A stretch of DNA of 64,000 bases, from the NCBI GenBank assembly GCA_000242935.3, contig CP007053.1:3953001-4017000 (forward strand). Direction: 5' to 3'. The DNA is from Opitutaceae bacterium TAV5. GTDB lineage: Bacteria > Verrucomicrobiota > Verrucomicrobiia > Opitutales > Opitutaceae. How positions within the stretch are numbered: position 1 is the stretch's first letter; the number at the start of each line of letters is the position of its first letter. The position numbers were made by a program, and so were the translations under genes. The notes under the pieces were generated by a model that was given only the letters and a program-made list of their open reading frames with translations, was not told the origin of the DNA and did no database searches. Positions 1 through 8,038 of this stretch are shown in pieces.

Positions 1-330
1 GGGTTTCCGGTGATCCTGTATGCGAAGGGCACGGCGCCGCACGTGGCGGCCCAGGCCGGGACAGGCATCCGGGTGCTCAGCATCGACTGGACCAATGACC
101 TGGCGGCGGTCCGGCGTTCGCTGGCGCCGGCGGGCGTGGCCGTGCAGGGGAATCTCGATCCGGTGCTCATGCAAACGACCCCGGAAATCGTGAGGTGTGA
201 GGCCACGAGGTTGCTCGACTCCATGCGCGGGCTGCACGGGCACATTTTCAACCTCGGGCACGGGATCACGCCGCAGGCAAAAATCGAGGCGATGGAGGCG
301 CTGGTCGATACGGTGACGGGGTGGCGGTGA
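1..330 (+). CDS. hemE: Uroporphyrinogen decarboxylase, C-terminal part
   Basis: This is the last 109 codons of a gene that begins before the window. HemE removes the four acetate carboxyls of uroporphyrinogen III to give coproporphyrinogen III in the cytoplasm. The visible part carries the family's closing motifs: a GNLDP segment, then GHIFNLGHGI, which helps form the active-site cleft, and a final helix ending LVDTVTGWR. The frame is open from base 1. hemY follows 171 bp downstream on the same strand, so the two genes supply consecutive late steps of haem synthesis. Identification is secure from these motifs; the N-terminal half cannot be checked. Confidence 0.95.
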   Translation, partial: GFPVILYAKGTAPHVAAQAGTGIRVLSIDWTNDLAAVRRSLAPAGVAVQGNLDPVLMQTTPEIVRCEATRLLDSMRGLHGHIFNLGHGITPQAKIEAMEALVDTVTGWR

Positions 331-348
331 ATCTCCCCGAAAAACGGG

Positions 349-455
349 TTTTAACCACTAATGGACACTAATGGACACTAATGGAAAACAGGTTGATTTG
401 CCGTTGGTTACATTGGTTCGGATTAGTGGCCATTAGTGTCCATTAGTGGTTAAAA
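349..455. repeat. Long hairpin with 10-bp-periodic arms
   Basis: Two 33-bp arms (349-381 and 423-455) are inverted complements with one mismatch, separated by a 41-bp loop. Each arm is itself a short tandem array with a 10-bp unit, TAATGGACAC. It fills most of the hemE-hemY gap. It could act as a transcript-end structure or be a remnant of a mobile repeat. Hairpins of similar build but different unit sequence occur at 24878-24959 and 58157-58291. Confidence 0.85.
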
Positions 456-501
456 ATCTGTTTCAGAACCTCCCGTAATTGATTCAGGTAACAAATCTGC
501 C

Positions 502-1974
502 ATGTCTGCCTCCCTCCCTCCCCCCCCGCCACCACCACACACACACACGCAGGCGCGGTTGCCTGTCGCCGTCATCGGCGGCGGCATCACCGGGCTCACC
601 GCAGCCTGGCGGCTCGCGCGCGAGGGTCATCCGGTGCGGCTTTTCGAAGCGTCCCCGCGGCCTGGCGGGCTGATTCGCAGCGAACGCGATGGCGAGTGGC
701 TGAGCGAGGCCGGGCCCAACTCGCTGCTCGACAACAAACCGGAACTCGCAGCGCTGCTCGCCGAGCTCGGACTGGAGGAGGCCCGCCAGTATGCGCAGCC
801 AGCGGCGAAAAAGCGGTTTATCGTGCGTCGCGGCCGTCCGCTGGCGGCGCCGTCGTCGCCGGTGTCGGCGGTGACCACGCCGCTGCTTTCGTTGCGCGGG
901 AAGCTGCGGATTTTCGGCGACCTGTTTTGGCGGCCCCGCCCGCGGGCGGAGGATCTGCCGCTGGGCGAATTTGCCGCGGCGCATTTCGGGCGTGAACTGG
1001 CCGATTATGCGGTCGATCCATTTGTCTCCGGCATCTACGCGGGGGATCCGCAGAGACTTTCGGCCCGGTATGCGTTTCCGTTGCTGTGGGAACTGGAACA
1101 AAAACACGGCTCCCTTATCCGGGGCGGGATCGCCGCGGCGAAGGCGCGCCGCGCCACCCGGCCGGCAGGACCGGCAGAAAAACCGCGCCCGCCGCGGGCG
1201 AGGATTTTTTCGTTTGCAGAGGGGCTGGAGACGATCCCCGCCGCGCTCGCGGAGCGGTTGCCGGCCGGTTGCGTGGAGACGGGAGCGCGTGTCGTGCGGC
1301 TGGTGCCGCCGGTGGCCCGCGGAGGCGCCTGGGAGGTGGTGTGGGAACGAAAGGACGAAAAGGGCGCAAGCGGTGTCGAGGGGCGGCTGACGGAGCGGGT
1401 GGCGGCGGTGATCCTGGCGTTGCCGGGCGAGGCGCTGGCGCGGCTGGAAATCGGAGCGAACGGAGAACACCCGCTGGCGGCGCTGGCGGAGGTGGAGTAT
1501 CCGCCGGTGGCGTCACTGTTTCTCGGATACAGGCGTGAACAGGTGCGGCATCCGCTCGACGGTTTCGGGATGCTGGCGCCGTCGAAAGAAAACCGGAATC
1601 TGCTCGGCGTGCTCTTTTCCTCGACGCTGTTTCCCGGCCGGGCACCGGCGGGGCATATCGCGCTCACGGTGCTGGCGGGCGGGGTGCAGCGGCCGGAGCT
1701 GGCGCGGATGGAGCTGCCTTCGCTCATGGGCATCGTGCGCGCCGAGTTGCTGGAGTTGCTCGGCGTATCGGGCGATCCGGTGTACGTGAAGCACCGCGTC
1801 ACGCCGCACGCGATCCCCCAGTACAATCTCGGTTACGGGAGATTTCACACGGTGATCGAGGCTGCCGAAACCGCGCATCCGGGGCTTCTGGTCGGCGGAC
1901 CGGTCCGCGACGGCATCGCGGTGAGCGCCTGCGTGGCCGCAGGAGAAAAACTGGCCCGGCGCGTGGTTGCGTAA
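502..1974 (+). CDS. hemY: Protoporphyrinogen oxidase (FAD-dependent)
   Basis: The 490-residue protein oxidises protoporphyrinogen IX (or coproporphyrinogen III in the coproporphyrin-dependent branch) in the haem pathway. The FAD-binding Rossmann motif GGGITG is at residues 26-31, followed by an ARxGGLI-like segment (PRPGGLIRSE) typical of the amine-oxidase/PPO family, and a C-terminal FAD-contact stretch HPGLLVGGPVRDGIAVSAC. The first 20 residues are low complexity, seven prolines then HTHT, encoded by runs of C and an ACACAC tract. They precede the conserved start of the fold and may be a replication-slippage product. Residues around 213-233 are rich in Arg and Pro and look like an extra loop. 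The partner gene hemE lies upstream. Family assignment is strong; which tetrapyrrole is the true substrate is not visible. Confidence 0.92.
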   Translation: MSASLPPPPPPPHTHTQARLPVAVIGGGITGLTAAWRLAREGHPVRLFEASPRPGGLIRSERDGEWLSEAGPNSLLDNKPELAALLAELGLEEARQYAQPAAKKRFIVRRGRPLAAPSSPVSAVTTPLLSLRGKLRIFGDLFWRPRPRAEDLPLGEFAAAHFGRELADYAVDPFVSGIYAGDPQRLSARYAFPLLWELEQKHGSLIRGGIAAAKARRATRPAGPAEKPRPPRARIFSFAEGLETIPAALAERLPAGCVETGARVVRLVPPVARGGAWEVVWERKDEKGASGVEGRLTERVAAVILALPGEALARLEIGANGEHPLAALAEVEYPPVASLFLGYRREQVRHPLDGFGMLAPSKENRNLLGVLFSSTLFPGRAPAGHIALTVLAGGVQRPELARMELPSLMGIVRAELLELLGVSGDPVYVKHRVTPHAIPQYNLGYGRFHTVIEAAETAHPGLLVGGPVRDGIAVSACVAAGEKLARRVVA

Positions 1975-2039
1975 TCCGCGGGGGCCTGTTTTCCTGCATT
2001 TTTCCTGCTTTTTTTCTGACGATCCCGCCTTTCTTTTCC

Positions 2040-2378
2040 ATGAAAACGCTGTTCCAACGTATCATCGACCGGGAAATTCCCGCCAAAATCGAGCACGAGG
2101 ACGACCGGTGCATCGTCATCCACGACATCGAGCCGCAGGCGCCCGTGCATCTGCTCATCATCCCGAAAACCGTGATCCCGCGCGTGGGCGAGGCGACGGT
2201 GGCGGACGAGGGCACACTCGGGCACCTGCTGCTCGTGGCCGGAGTGGTGGCGAAAAAGCTCGGCCTCGAACGCGGTTTCCGCCTCGTCATCAACCACGGT
2301 CCGGATGCCTGCGAGAGCGTGCCGCACCTGCACGTGCACCTGCTCGCGAAGCGCCAGATGGGCTGGCCTCCGGGATAG
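2040..2378 (+). CDS. HIT family nucleotide hydrolase (HinT-like)
   Basis: A 112-residue histidine-triad protein. The catalytic motif HLHVHLLA places His at 96, 98 and 100 and is followed by the MGWPPG C-terminus characteristic of HinT-type purine-nucleoside phosphoramidases. HinT enzymes hydrolyse AMP-lysine and similar adenylates in the cytoplasm; the physiological substrate here is not known. It starts 65 bp after hemY and ends 26 bp before surE, so a shared transcript is likely. Length matches the family (about 110-120). Confidence 0.93.
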   Translation: MKTLFQRIIDREIPAKIEHEDDRCIVIHDIEPQAPVHLLIIPKTVIPRVGEATVADEGTLGHLLLVAGVVAKKLGLERGFRLVINHGPDACESVPHLHVHLLAKRQMGWPPG

Positions 2379-2404
2379 GCAGAATTGCGGATTTCACATT
2401 TTCC

Positions 2405-3211
2405 ATGCGACTTCTTGTTTCCAACGACGACGGCATCGACAGTCTGTTTTTCCACGAACTGATCCATGCGCTGCGGGATGCGGGGCATACGCTCTACGTC
2501 GTGGCTCCGAAACATGAGCAAAGCTGGACAGGCGCGGGAAAGTCGCGGCATCGCACGGTGACGTCGGAAGCGGTCGAGCGCGGGTTCGGATGTCCGTCCT
2601 GGACGGTGGACGGGACGCCCGCCGATTGCGTCAATATCGCGCTGGCCCATCTGCTGCCCCGTATTGAAGGAAAAACTACGCCGGATGTCGGGGCGGTGGT
2701 CAGCGGCATCAATCTGGGGCGCAACACCGCGCTCGGTTTCATCATGGCGAGCGGCACCATCGCCGCGGCGTGGGAGGGGGCGATTCACGGACTGCCAGCG
2801 ATCGCGTTTTCGCAAGAACTGGACACAGCCGCTTTCGGGCGGCTGAAAAAGGGCGAGCCGATGGACGCCGTTCTCCGGGAGACGCTGGCGGCGTCGGTCG
2901 CGCATGCGGTGCGGTTGACGGAGGCGCTGCTGGCTCCCCAAACGAAAACGCCGGCGCCGTTTGTGGTGCACAATGTCAATTTCCCGCATCCTTGCGGTGC
3001 GGAGACGCCGGTGCGGCGGACGATCCCGGCGCAGGTGCGCACGCCGGGGCTTTTCAGCCCGGCGGCGGATGACGGCACGCATCGCTTCGTGTATGCGGAT
3101 GCGGTGGATGTTTCTCCTCCCGGCCAGCTTACGGACAAGGCGGCGCTGGCAGCCGGAGTGATCAGTCACAGTGTGCTGGATTATACGCGGCTGGGCGTGG
3201 CGGAGGGGTGA
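2405..3211 (+). CDS. surE: 5'-nucleotidase SurE
   Basis: SurE is a metal-dependent survival protein that removes phosphate from nucleoside monophosphates. The start chosen (ATG, 268 codons) gives the canonical opening MRLLVSNDDGID, with metal-binding Asp 8 and Asp 9. The VSGINLGRN segment supplies the conserved Asn ligand, and FSQEL, HNVNFP and a Tyr-rich tail follow as in the family. The reading frame stays open upstream into the HIT gene, but that part is not SurE-like. It is the last gene of the hemE-hemY-HIT-surE run; a repeat cluster follows. Confidence 0.95.
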   Translation: MRLLVSNDDGIDSLFFHELIHALRDAGHTLYVVAPKHEQSWTGAGKSRHRTVTSEAVERGFGCPSWTVDGTPADCVNIALAHLLPRIEGKTTPDVGAVVSGINLGRNTALGFIMASGTIAAAWEGAIHGLPAIAFSQELDTAAFGRLKKGEPMDAVLRETLAASVAHAVRLTEALLAPQTKTPAPFVVHNVNFPHPCGAETPVRRTIPAQVRTPGLFSPAADDGTHRFVYADAVDVSPPGQLTDKAALAAGVISHSVLDYTRLGVAEG

Positions 3212-3219
3212 GGCCTGTG

Positions 3220-3404
3220 GCAACGACGTAGCGGCATGCGTCCCGGCATGCCGTCCGGAGCGGGCGGGACGCCCGCGGCACCGGGAGCGCCGGCATCCTT
3301 GCCGGCACCGTGCTGATGGCGCCGGGAGGCAACGATAGCCGGCAGGATGCCGGCGCTCCCGGTCGGAGAGGCAACGGATGCGGGCGGGACGCCCGCGCCA
3401 CAGA
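3220..3404. repeat. Cluster of GC-rich palindromic repeats
   Basis: The 199 bp between surE and the convergent methyltransferase is almost entirely short palindromes. These are a GGCATGC/GCATGCC pair at about 3232-3252, GGGCGGGACGCCCGC-type units near 3260 and 3382, and a pair of GCCGGCATCC / GGATGCCGGC units facing each other around 3308-3355. Units of the same kind recur throughout the window. It could serve as a bidirectional terminator for the two convergent genes. No gene is evident here. Confidence 0.8.
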
Positions 3405-3410
3405 GCGCGC

Positions 3411-4547
3411 TCAGCGGCGTTTCCAGGCGGCGATGAACATGCCGTTGGCGTTGTGCTCGTGAGGCCAGAGGGTGAGACGGGCATCGGAGGCGCCGGGGAT
3501 CGGGAGTGGTTCGAAATCCGTGGTGTGCGCGGCGGTGAAGGCGTCGGCGATGGCGGTGGTCTCGCTGCGGGTGAGCGTGCAGACGGCGTAGACGAGGCGT
3601 CCGCCGGGCTTGAGCGCCGGGGCGGCGTGGGCGAGGAGTTGCTGCTGGATGGCGGCGAGTTCGCGGACGTCGTCGGGCGAGGTGGTCCAGCGGGCATGCG
3701 GGTTGCGCTGCCAGGTGCCGGTTCCGCTGCACGGGGCGTCGAGGAGGATGCCGTCGAACTTTGTTTTGGTGGGGAGGACGGGGCCGCCGTTCCAGGGGAC
3801 GGCGCGGTAGTTCCAGGCGTGGGCGCGGGAAGCGCGCTTGCGCAGGGTGGCGAGGCGGCCGGTGTGGCGGTCGGTCGCCCAGATGAGGCCGCGGTTGTCC
3901 ATCAGGTCGGAGAGGTGGAGCGTCTTGCCGCCTTCGCCGCAGCAGGCGTCCCACCAGGTTTCCCCGGGCTGCGGAGTGCAGGCGTGGCCGACGAGTTGCG
4001 AGGCGAGATCCTGGATTTCGAAGAGACCCTGTTTGAATTCGTCGGTGCGGAAGAGATCCTTGGGGCCGGTATAACGGAAGGCGGTGGGCGCCGTGAGGAG
4101 GGAGGAGGCGGGCGCCGGTTCGCAGTGGCCGAGGGCGCGGGGGAGTTTTTCGGCAAATTCCCGCTGCGCGCGAATCCAGAGCGGAGCAGGCCTCTGGAGC
4201 GCGCGGAGCCAGGCGGTGCGGGCGTCGGGCGAGGGGAAGTCGATTTCGTCGAGCACCCAGGCGGGAACGGCGCGGACGGCGAGGGTTTCTTTTTTGATGG
4301 CGGCGGGATCGGCGTCGAAGCGGCGCTGGAGGTCGAGCGCGGCGGCGATCCGGGCGGGGCGGGCGCCGGCATCGTCGAGCCAGGAGAGCCAGCGAAAGTA
4401 ACTGAAAACAGCGTGCGCGATGTCGCGGCGCTCGGCGGGCGAGAGGTGGCGGAGCTGGCCGAGTTCGCGGCGGAGAGCATGGTCCGCCGGGTTGTCGGGC
4501 GAAATCTTGTCGATGATGAGCGCGGCGCGCTGGGAGAGAGCGGACAT
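3411..4547 (-). CDS. RsmB/NOL1-NOP2-sun type RNA cytosine-C5 methyltransferase
   Basis: A 378-residue S-adenosylmethionine-dependent RNA m5C methyltransferase. The start MSALSQRAAL was chosen because the upstream in-frame extension is translated palindromic repeat (VARASRPP and similar). The SAM-binding motif is DACCGEGGKT, the motif IV Cys is in DAPCSGTGTW, and the catalytic motif VI Cys is in YAVCTLTRSE. The N-terminal region is a short helical domain, not a clear NusB domain. A second, clearer RsmB with a NusB-like N-terminus lies at 54114-55472, so this copy may modify another rRNA or tRNA site. It is convergent with surE. Confidence 0.9.
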   Translation of the reverse strand: MSALSQRAALIIDKISPDNPADHALRRELGQLRHLSPAERRDIAHAVFSYFRWLSWLDDAGARPARIAAALDLQRRFDADPAAIKKETLAVRAVPAWVLDEIDFPSPDARTAWLRALQRPAPLWIRAQREFAEKLPRALGHCEPAPASSLLTAPTAFRYTGPKDLFRTDEFKQGLFEIQDLASQLVGHACTPQPGETWWDACCGEGGKTLHLSDLMDNRGLIWATDRHTGRLATLRKRASRAHAWNYRAVPWNGGPVLPTKTKFDGILLDAPCSGTGTWQRNPHARWTTSPDDVRELAAIQQQLLAHAAPALKPGGRLVYAVCTLTRSETTAIADAFTAAHTTDFEPLPIPGASDARLTLWPHEHNANGMFIAAWKRR

Positions 4548-4675
4548 GAAGGCAGGCGGTGAAGGACGGTGAATGGAGATGACCGGGACCGGAGGGCGGC
4601 ACGGAGTCACCCGGGACAGAAGCCGGAGCGGGCAGCGGGAACAACAGCGAATTGCGGAGAGAGGCGGGGACGTGG

Positions 4676-4812
4676 CGGCATGCATCCCTGCATGCCGGAC
4701 ACGGGCTGGAAGCCCGTGTCCACGTCGATCCGGCGGCTTCGCCGTCGGCGGGCGAGACGCCCGCGCCACGCGGAGAGGCAACGCTCACGGGCAAGGATGC
4801 CCGTGCCACAGC
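4676..4812. repeat. GC-rich palindromic repeat cluster
   Basis: Between the Uma2 gene and the methyltransferase start. It holds a CATGC palindrome (4680-4695), then a composite of about 70 bp at 4699-4769 made of GGGCTGGAAGCCC, GGCGGCTTCGCCG and GGCGGGCGAGACGCCCGC units, then GGGCAAGGATGCCC. The composite recurs almost unchanged at 27531-27600. No coding capacity is credible here. Confidence 0.85.
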
Positions 4813-4819
4813 GGGGGGA

Positions 4820-5374
4820 TCAGCTTGCGAAGACTTCCTTCAGGGAAATCGTCAGGCCGGGGAGGAGCGTGCTGCTGAAGGTATCCGCCGCCTTGTACGT
4901 GGCGGCAGGGGTTTCGGAGTCGGTGGCAAGCCGGTAGAGCGCGAGGATACGGCGGTCGGGATCGACGATCCACAGTTCCTCGACGCCCGTGCGGGTGTAG
5001 ATAGCGCGCTTGGGGCCGAGGTCGTATTTGGCGCTGGTTTTCGAGAGGACTTCGATGACGAGATCCGGCGCGCCCTCGATACCATGCTTTTTGATGATGC
5101 TGCGGTTTTCTTTCCGGATGAAGAGCACGTCGGGCTGGTAGACGTTGAGATCGGAGAGATAGACGTCGATCGGCGCCATGAAGGCCTTCCCGTCGGGATT
5201 GGAGTGCAAGTAATTGCGAAGCAGGAGGTAGAGGTTGCCTGCTATATCTTGATGGAATGAGGAGGGTGAGGGAGCCATGACAAAATCGCCTTCGATGAGC
5301 TGATAGTTGGGCGAACCAACCGGGATGAGCGCATAGTCGTGGCGCGTGAGCGGTGGTGCTTGTGTGGCGGGCAT
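4820..5374 (-). CDS. Uma2 family protein (PD-(D/E)xK nuclease-like, DUF820)
   Basis: A 184-residue protein of the Uma2/DUF820 family, whose fold resembles restriction endonucleases. Visible family motifs are YQLIEGDFVMAPSP near the N-terminus, the acidic pair in YQPDVLFI, the core GAPDLVIEVLS with candidate catalytic Asp and Glu, and VEELWIVDPDRR toward the end. These genes are abundant in cyanobacteria, Chloroflexi and Verrucomicrobia, often next to repeats. Their biological role is not established. It is bordered by a repeat cluster downstream and lies 31 bp from the end of the liv operon. Confidence 0.88.
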   Translation of the reverse strand: MPATQAPPLTRHDYALIPVGSPNYQLIEGDFVMAPSPSSFHQDIAGNLYLLLRNYLHSNPDGKAFMAPIDVYLSDLNVYQPDVLFIRKENRSIIKKHGIEGAPDLVIEVLSKTSAKYDLGPKRAIYTRTGVEELWIVDPDRRILALYRLATDSETPAATYKAADTFSSTLLPGLTISLKEVFAS

Positions 5375-5405
5375 GGGTGAAACAATGGCCGGTTTGCCGT
5401 CGGGG

Positions 5406-7040
5406 TCAACCGCCCAGGTAGGCGGCCTGCAGGCGGGGGTCTTCGCGCAGGCGCGCGCTCGGGCCGTCGAGCACGATCCGGCCGGTTTCGAGCACCCAGG
5501 CGTGGGTGGAAATCTCCAGGGCGAGCGAGGCGTTTTGCTCCACCAGCAGGATCGTGATGCCCCGCTCGCGGTTGATCTCCGCGATCTTCTCGAAAATCGT
5601 CCGGATCAGGCGCGGGGCGATGCCGAGCGAGGGCTCGTCGAGCATCAGGAATTTCGGGTCGCCCATCAGCGCGCGTCCGATCGCCAGCATCTGCTGCTCG
5701 CCGCCGGAAAGCGTGCCGGCCACCTGCGCGAGGCGTTCCTTGAGGCGGGGAAAGATGTCGAAAACGTACTCGCGGTTGTAGTCCACGCGGTCGGCATCCG
5801 TCTGGAGCCAGGCGCCCATGGCGAGGTTTTCGGCGACGGTGAGGTTGGCAAAAATCATCCGGCCTTCGGGGACGTGACAGAGCCCGCGATCAACGATCCG
5901 GTGCGGCGGGAGGCGGGTGATATCGGTATCGGAAAAAATGATACTTCCGGCGCGGGCGCGGAGGAGGCCGGAGATCGTGCGCAGCGTCGTGGTCTTGCCG
6001 GCGCCGTTGCCGCCGACGAGCGTGACGATCGCGCCGTGCGGGATTGTGAGCGACACGTCGTGCAGGGCGGCGATCGCTCCATAGGAAACGGAAAGGCCGG
6101 AGACGGTCAGCATGGTTTTCATGCGGCCCGCCGGAACGGCGGCGTTTCCGTCGCCGGACGCGTGTCCGCGCGTCACTTCGAAAACCGGCGGGACGGTCGC
6201 CCCGTCCGGCAACGGGAACGTCGCCGTTTCCCGGGCGGATTCGTGGCCGAGGTAGGCTTCGATGACGGCCGGGTCCTGCCGGATCTGTTCGGGGGCGCCT
6301 TCGGCAATTTTCACGCCGTGGTCGAGGACGGCGATGCGCTCGCAGACATCCATGACCACGCGCATCGAGTGCTCCACGAGCAGGATCGTCAGGTTGAACC
6401 GGTCCTTGATTTCCCGGATGAGACGGATGAGCTCGATTTTCTCCGACGGGTTCATGCCGGCGGCGGGCTCATCGAGCAGCAGCAGGCGGGGGCGGGTGGC
6501 GAGGCAGCGGACGATTTCGAGGCGGCGCTGTTCGCCGTACGGGAGGCTGCCGGCGGGAGCGTCGCGGAGGCGGAGCAGGTGGAAGATGTCGAGGAGCGTC
6601 TCGACTTGCCGGGTGATGGCCGTTTCATCTGCGCGGAAGGCGCGGAGGCGGAGCAGGGTGTGGAACGGGCCGGTGGCGCGGTGCAGGTTGCAGGCGACGC
6701 GCACGTTGTCGAAAACGCTGAGGCTGCCGAAAAGCCGGATGTTCTGGAAGGTGCGGGCGATGCCGAGCGCGACGATCTCGTGCATGCGACGGCCGGCCAG
6801 AGAACGACCGGCAAACCGCACCGCGCCTGCGCTGGCGGGGTACACGCCGGAGATGAGGTTGAAGAGCGTGGTCTTGCCAGCGCCGTTGGGGCCGATGACG
6901 CCGCACAACTCGCCTTCGCGCAGGGCGAGGTCCACGGCATTGACGGCGACAAGGCCGCCGAAACGGACCGTGGCCTTGTCCAGCTCCAGCAACGGGGGCG
7001 GCGAGGGTGGTGGCGGAGGACTCGGGTGTGCGGTATCCAC
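5406..7040 (-). CDS. livGF: Fused LivG-LivF type ATPase of a branched-chain amino-acid ABC transporter
   Basis: One 544-residue protein holds two complete ABC ATPase domains that are normally separate LivG and LivF subunits. Domain 1 (about 17-265) has Walker A GPNGAGKT at 50-57 and Walker B LLLLDEPAAG, and ends with the LivG-type HAV-like tail. Domain 2 (about 308-544) has Walker A GGNGAGKT, signature LSGGEQQ and Walker B FLMLDEPSLG. A low-similarity linker of about 40 residues joins them. The start codon is GTG, and the first 16 residues are mostly Pro and Ser. It is the last gene of livK-livH-livM-livGF. Each domain matches its subunit family clearly; a base-level sequencing join seems unlikely because the linker is long and in frame. 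Confidence 0.93.
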   Translation of the reverse strand: MDTAHPSPPPPPSPPPLLELDKATVRFGGLVAVNAVDLALREGELCGVIGPNGAGKTTLFNLISGVYPASAGAVRFAGRSLAGRRMHEIVALGIARTFQNIRLFGSLSVFDNVRVACNLHRATGPFHTLLRLRAFRADETAITRQVETLLDIFHLLRLRDAPAGSLPYGEQRRLEIVRCLATRPRLLLLDEPAAGMNPSEKIELIRLIREIKDRFNLTILLVEHSMRVVMDVCERIAVLDHGVKIAEGAPEQIRQDPAVIEAYLGHESARETATFPLPDGATVPPVFEVTRGHASGDGNAAVPAGRMKTMLTVSGLSVSYGAIAALHDVSLTIPHGAIVTLVGGNGAGKTTTLRTISGLLRARAGSIIFSDTDITRLPPHRIVDRGLCHVPEGRMIFANLTVAENLAMGAWLQTDADRVDYNREYVFDIFPRLKERLAQVAGTLSGGEQQMLAIGRALMGDPKFLMLDEPSLGIAPRLIRTIFEKIAEINRERGITILLVEQNASLALEISTHAWVLETGRIVLDGPSARLREDPRLQAAYLGG

Positions 7041-7049
7041 GGCGGCAGG

Positions 7050-8024
7050 TCAGGCCCGGTGTCGTCCGAAGCGGAGGTTGAACAGGCCCTGCGGGCGGAC
7101 GATCATGAGGACGATGAGGAGGAACGAGTAGATGATCATGCGATACTCGGCGACAGGCCGGAGAAACTCGGGCAGGAGCGTGAGCAGGATGGCGGCGAGG
7201 ATGACGCCGAGGGTGTTGCCCATGCCGCCGAGGATGACCATGACGACGATCTCGATGCTGCGCGCGAAATCGAAACCGGTCGGGACGATGGTCATCTTGA
7301 AGTGGGCATAGAGGCCGCCGGCGATGCCGGCGAAAAACGCGCCGACGACGAAGGCGATGATTTTGTAGCGGGTGGTGTCGATGCCGACGGCGGCGGCTGC
7401 GATCTCGTCGTCGCGGGTGGCGCGGAATCCGGCGCCCCAGGTCGAGCGGGTGAGGCAGACGACGACAAAAATCGTGAGAGCGGCGAAAGCGATCACCCAG
7501 AAGATGTTGGTGTAGTCGGGAATGCCGTTGAGGCCGAGCGCGCCGCCGAAGGTTTCGGTGTTCTGGAAAATCACGCGGATGATCTCGCCAAAGCCGATGG
7601 TGACCAGCGCGAGGTAGTCGCCGCGCAGCCGCAGCGAGGGTCCGCCGACGATCAGGCCGGCCACGGCGGCGCAGAGGCCGCCGGCGAGCAGGGCGGTGAG
7701 GAAGAGGAGGTTTTGCCCGGCCGCGGTGGCGGCGAAAGCGGAGAGGCCGGTGTCGCCGCCGGCGAGGAGGCGGTCGCCGATGAAGAGAGTGATAGCGGCC
7801 GAAAGGTAGGCGCCGACCGACATGAAGCCGGCGTGGCCGAGCGAGAACTGGCCGGTGTAGCCGTTCACGAGATTGAGCGAGACAGCGAGGATGATGTTGA
7901 TGCCGACGCCGGTGAGCACATCCAGGAAGTACGGGTCGAGGCCGCCGGCGAAGCGCGCCGCGACCAGGGCGACGACGAGCGCGGCGAGGAGGGCGTTGAA
8001 CGGATGGCGGAGGGCGGGCGGCAT
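7050..8024 (-). CDS. livM: Branched-chain amino-acid ABC transporter permease LivM
   Basis: A 324-residue inner-membrane permease with about ten hydrophobic segments. The LivM hallmarks are NLVNGYTGQFSLGHAGFM near residue 50-70 and the cytoplasmic coupling region RDDEIAAAAVGIDTTRYK. It pairs with LivH to form the channel and docks on the fused ATPase, whose gene starts 9 bp downstream. Substrates of this transporter class include Leu/Ile/Val, urea and short amides; nothing in the permease decides which. Confidence 0.94.
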   Translation of the reverse strand: MPPALRHPFNALLAALVVALVAARFAGGLDPYFLDVLTGVGINIILAVSLNLVNGYTGQFSLGHAGFMSVGAYLSAAITLFIGDRLLAGGDTGLSAFAATAAGQNLLFLTALLAGGLCAAVAGLIVGGPSLRLRGDYLALVTIGFGEIIRVIFQNTETFGGALGLNGIPDYTNIFWVIAFAALTIFVVVCLTRSTWGAGFRATRDDEIAAAAVGIDTTRYKIIAFVVGAFFAGIAGGLYAHFKMTIVPTGFDFARSIEIVVMVILGGMGNTLGVILAAILLTLLPEFLRPVAEYRMIIYSFLLIVLMIVRPQGLFNLRFGRHRA

Positions 8025-8038
8025 GGCGGCGGGGCGGA

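Noticed and set aside
349-455. Considered as a CRISPR array because of regular short repeats
   Set aside because: There are only two clusters of 10-bp units in inverted orientation, with no spacers of constant length and no cas genes.
3162-3401. Small minus-strand ORF in the surE 3' repeats
   Set aside because: It is a repeat translation (ARASRPHPLPL type), as elsewhere in the window.
1799-3697. 632-codon minus-strand frame across hemY, HIT and surE
   Set aside because: It is antisense to three well-identified genes and is rich in Arg/Pro, the usual sign of a shadow frame in GC-rich DNA.
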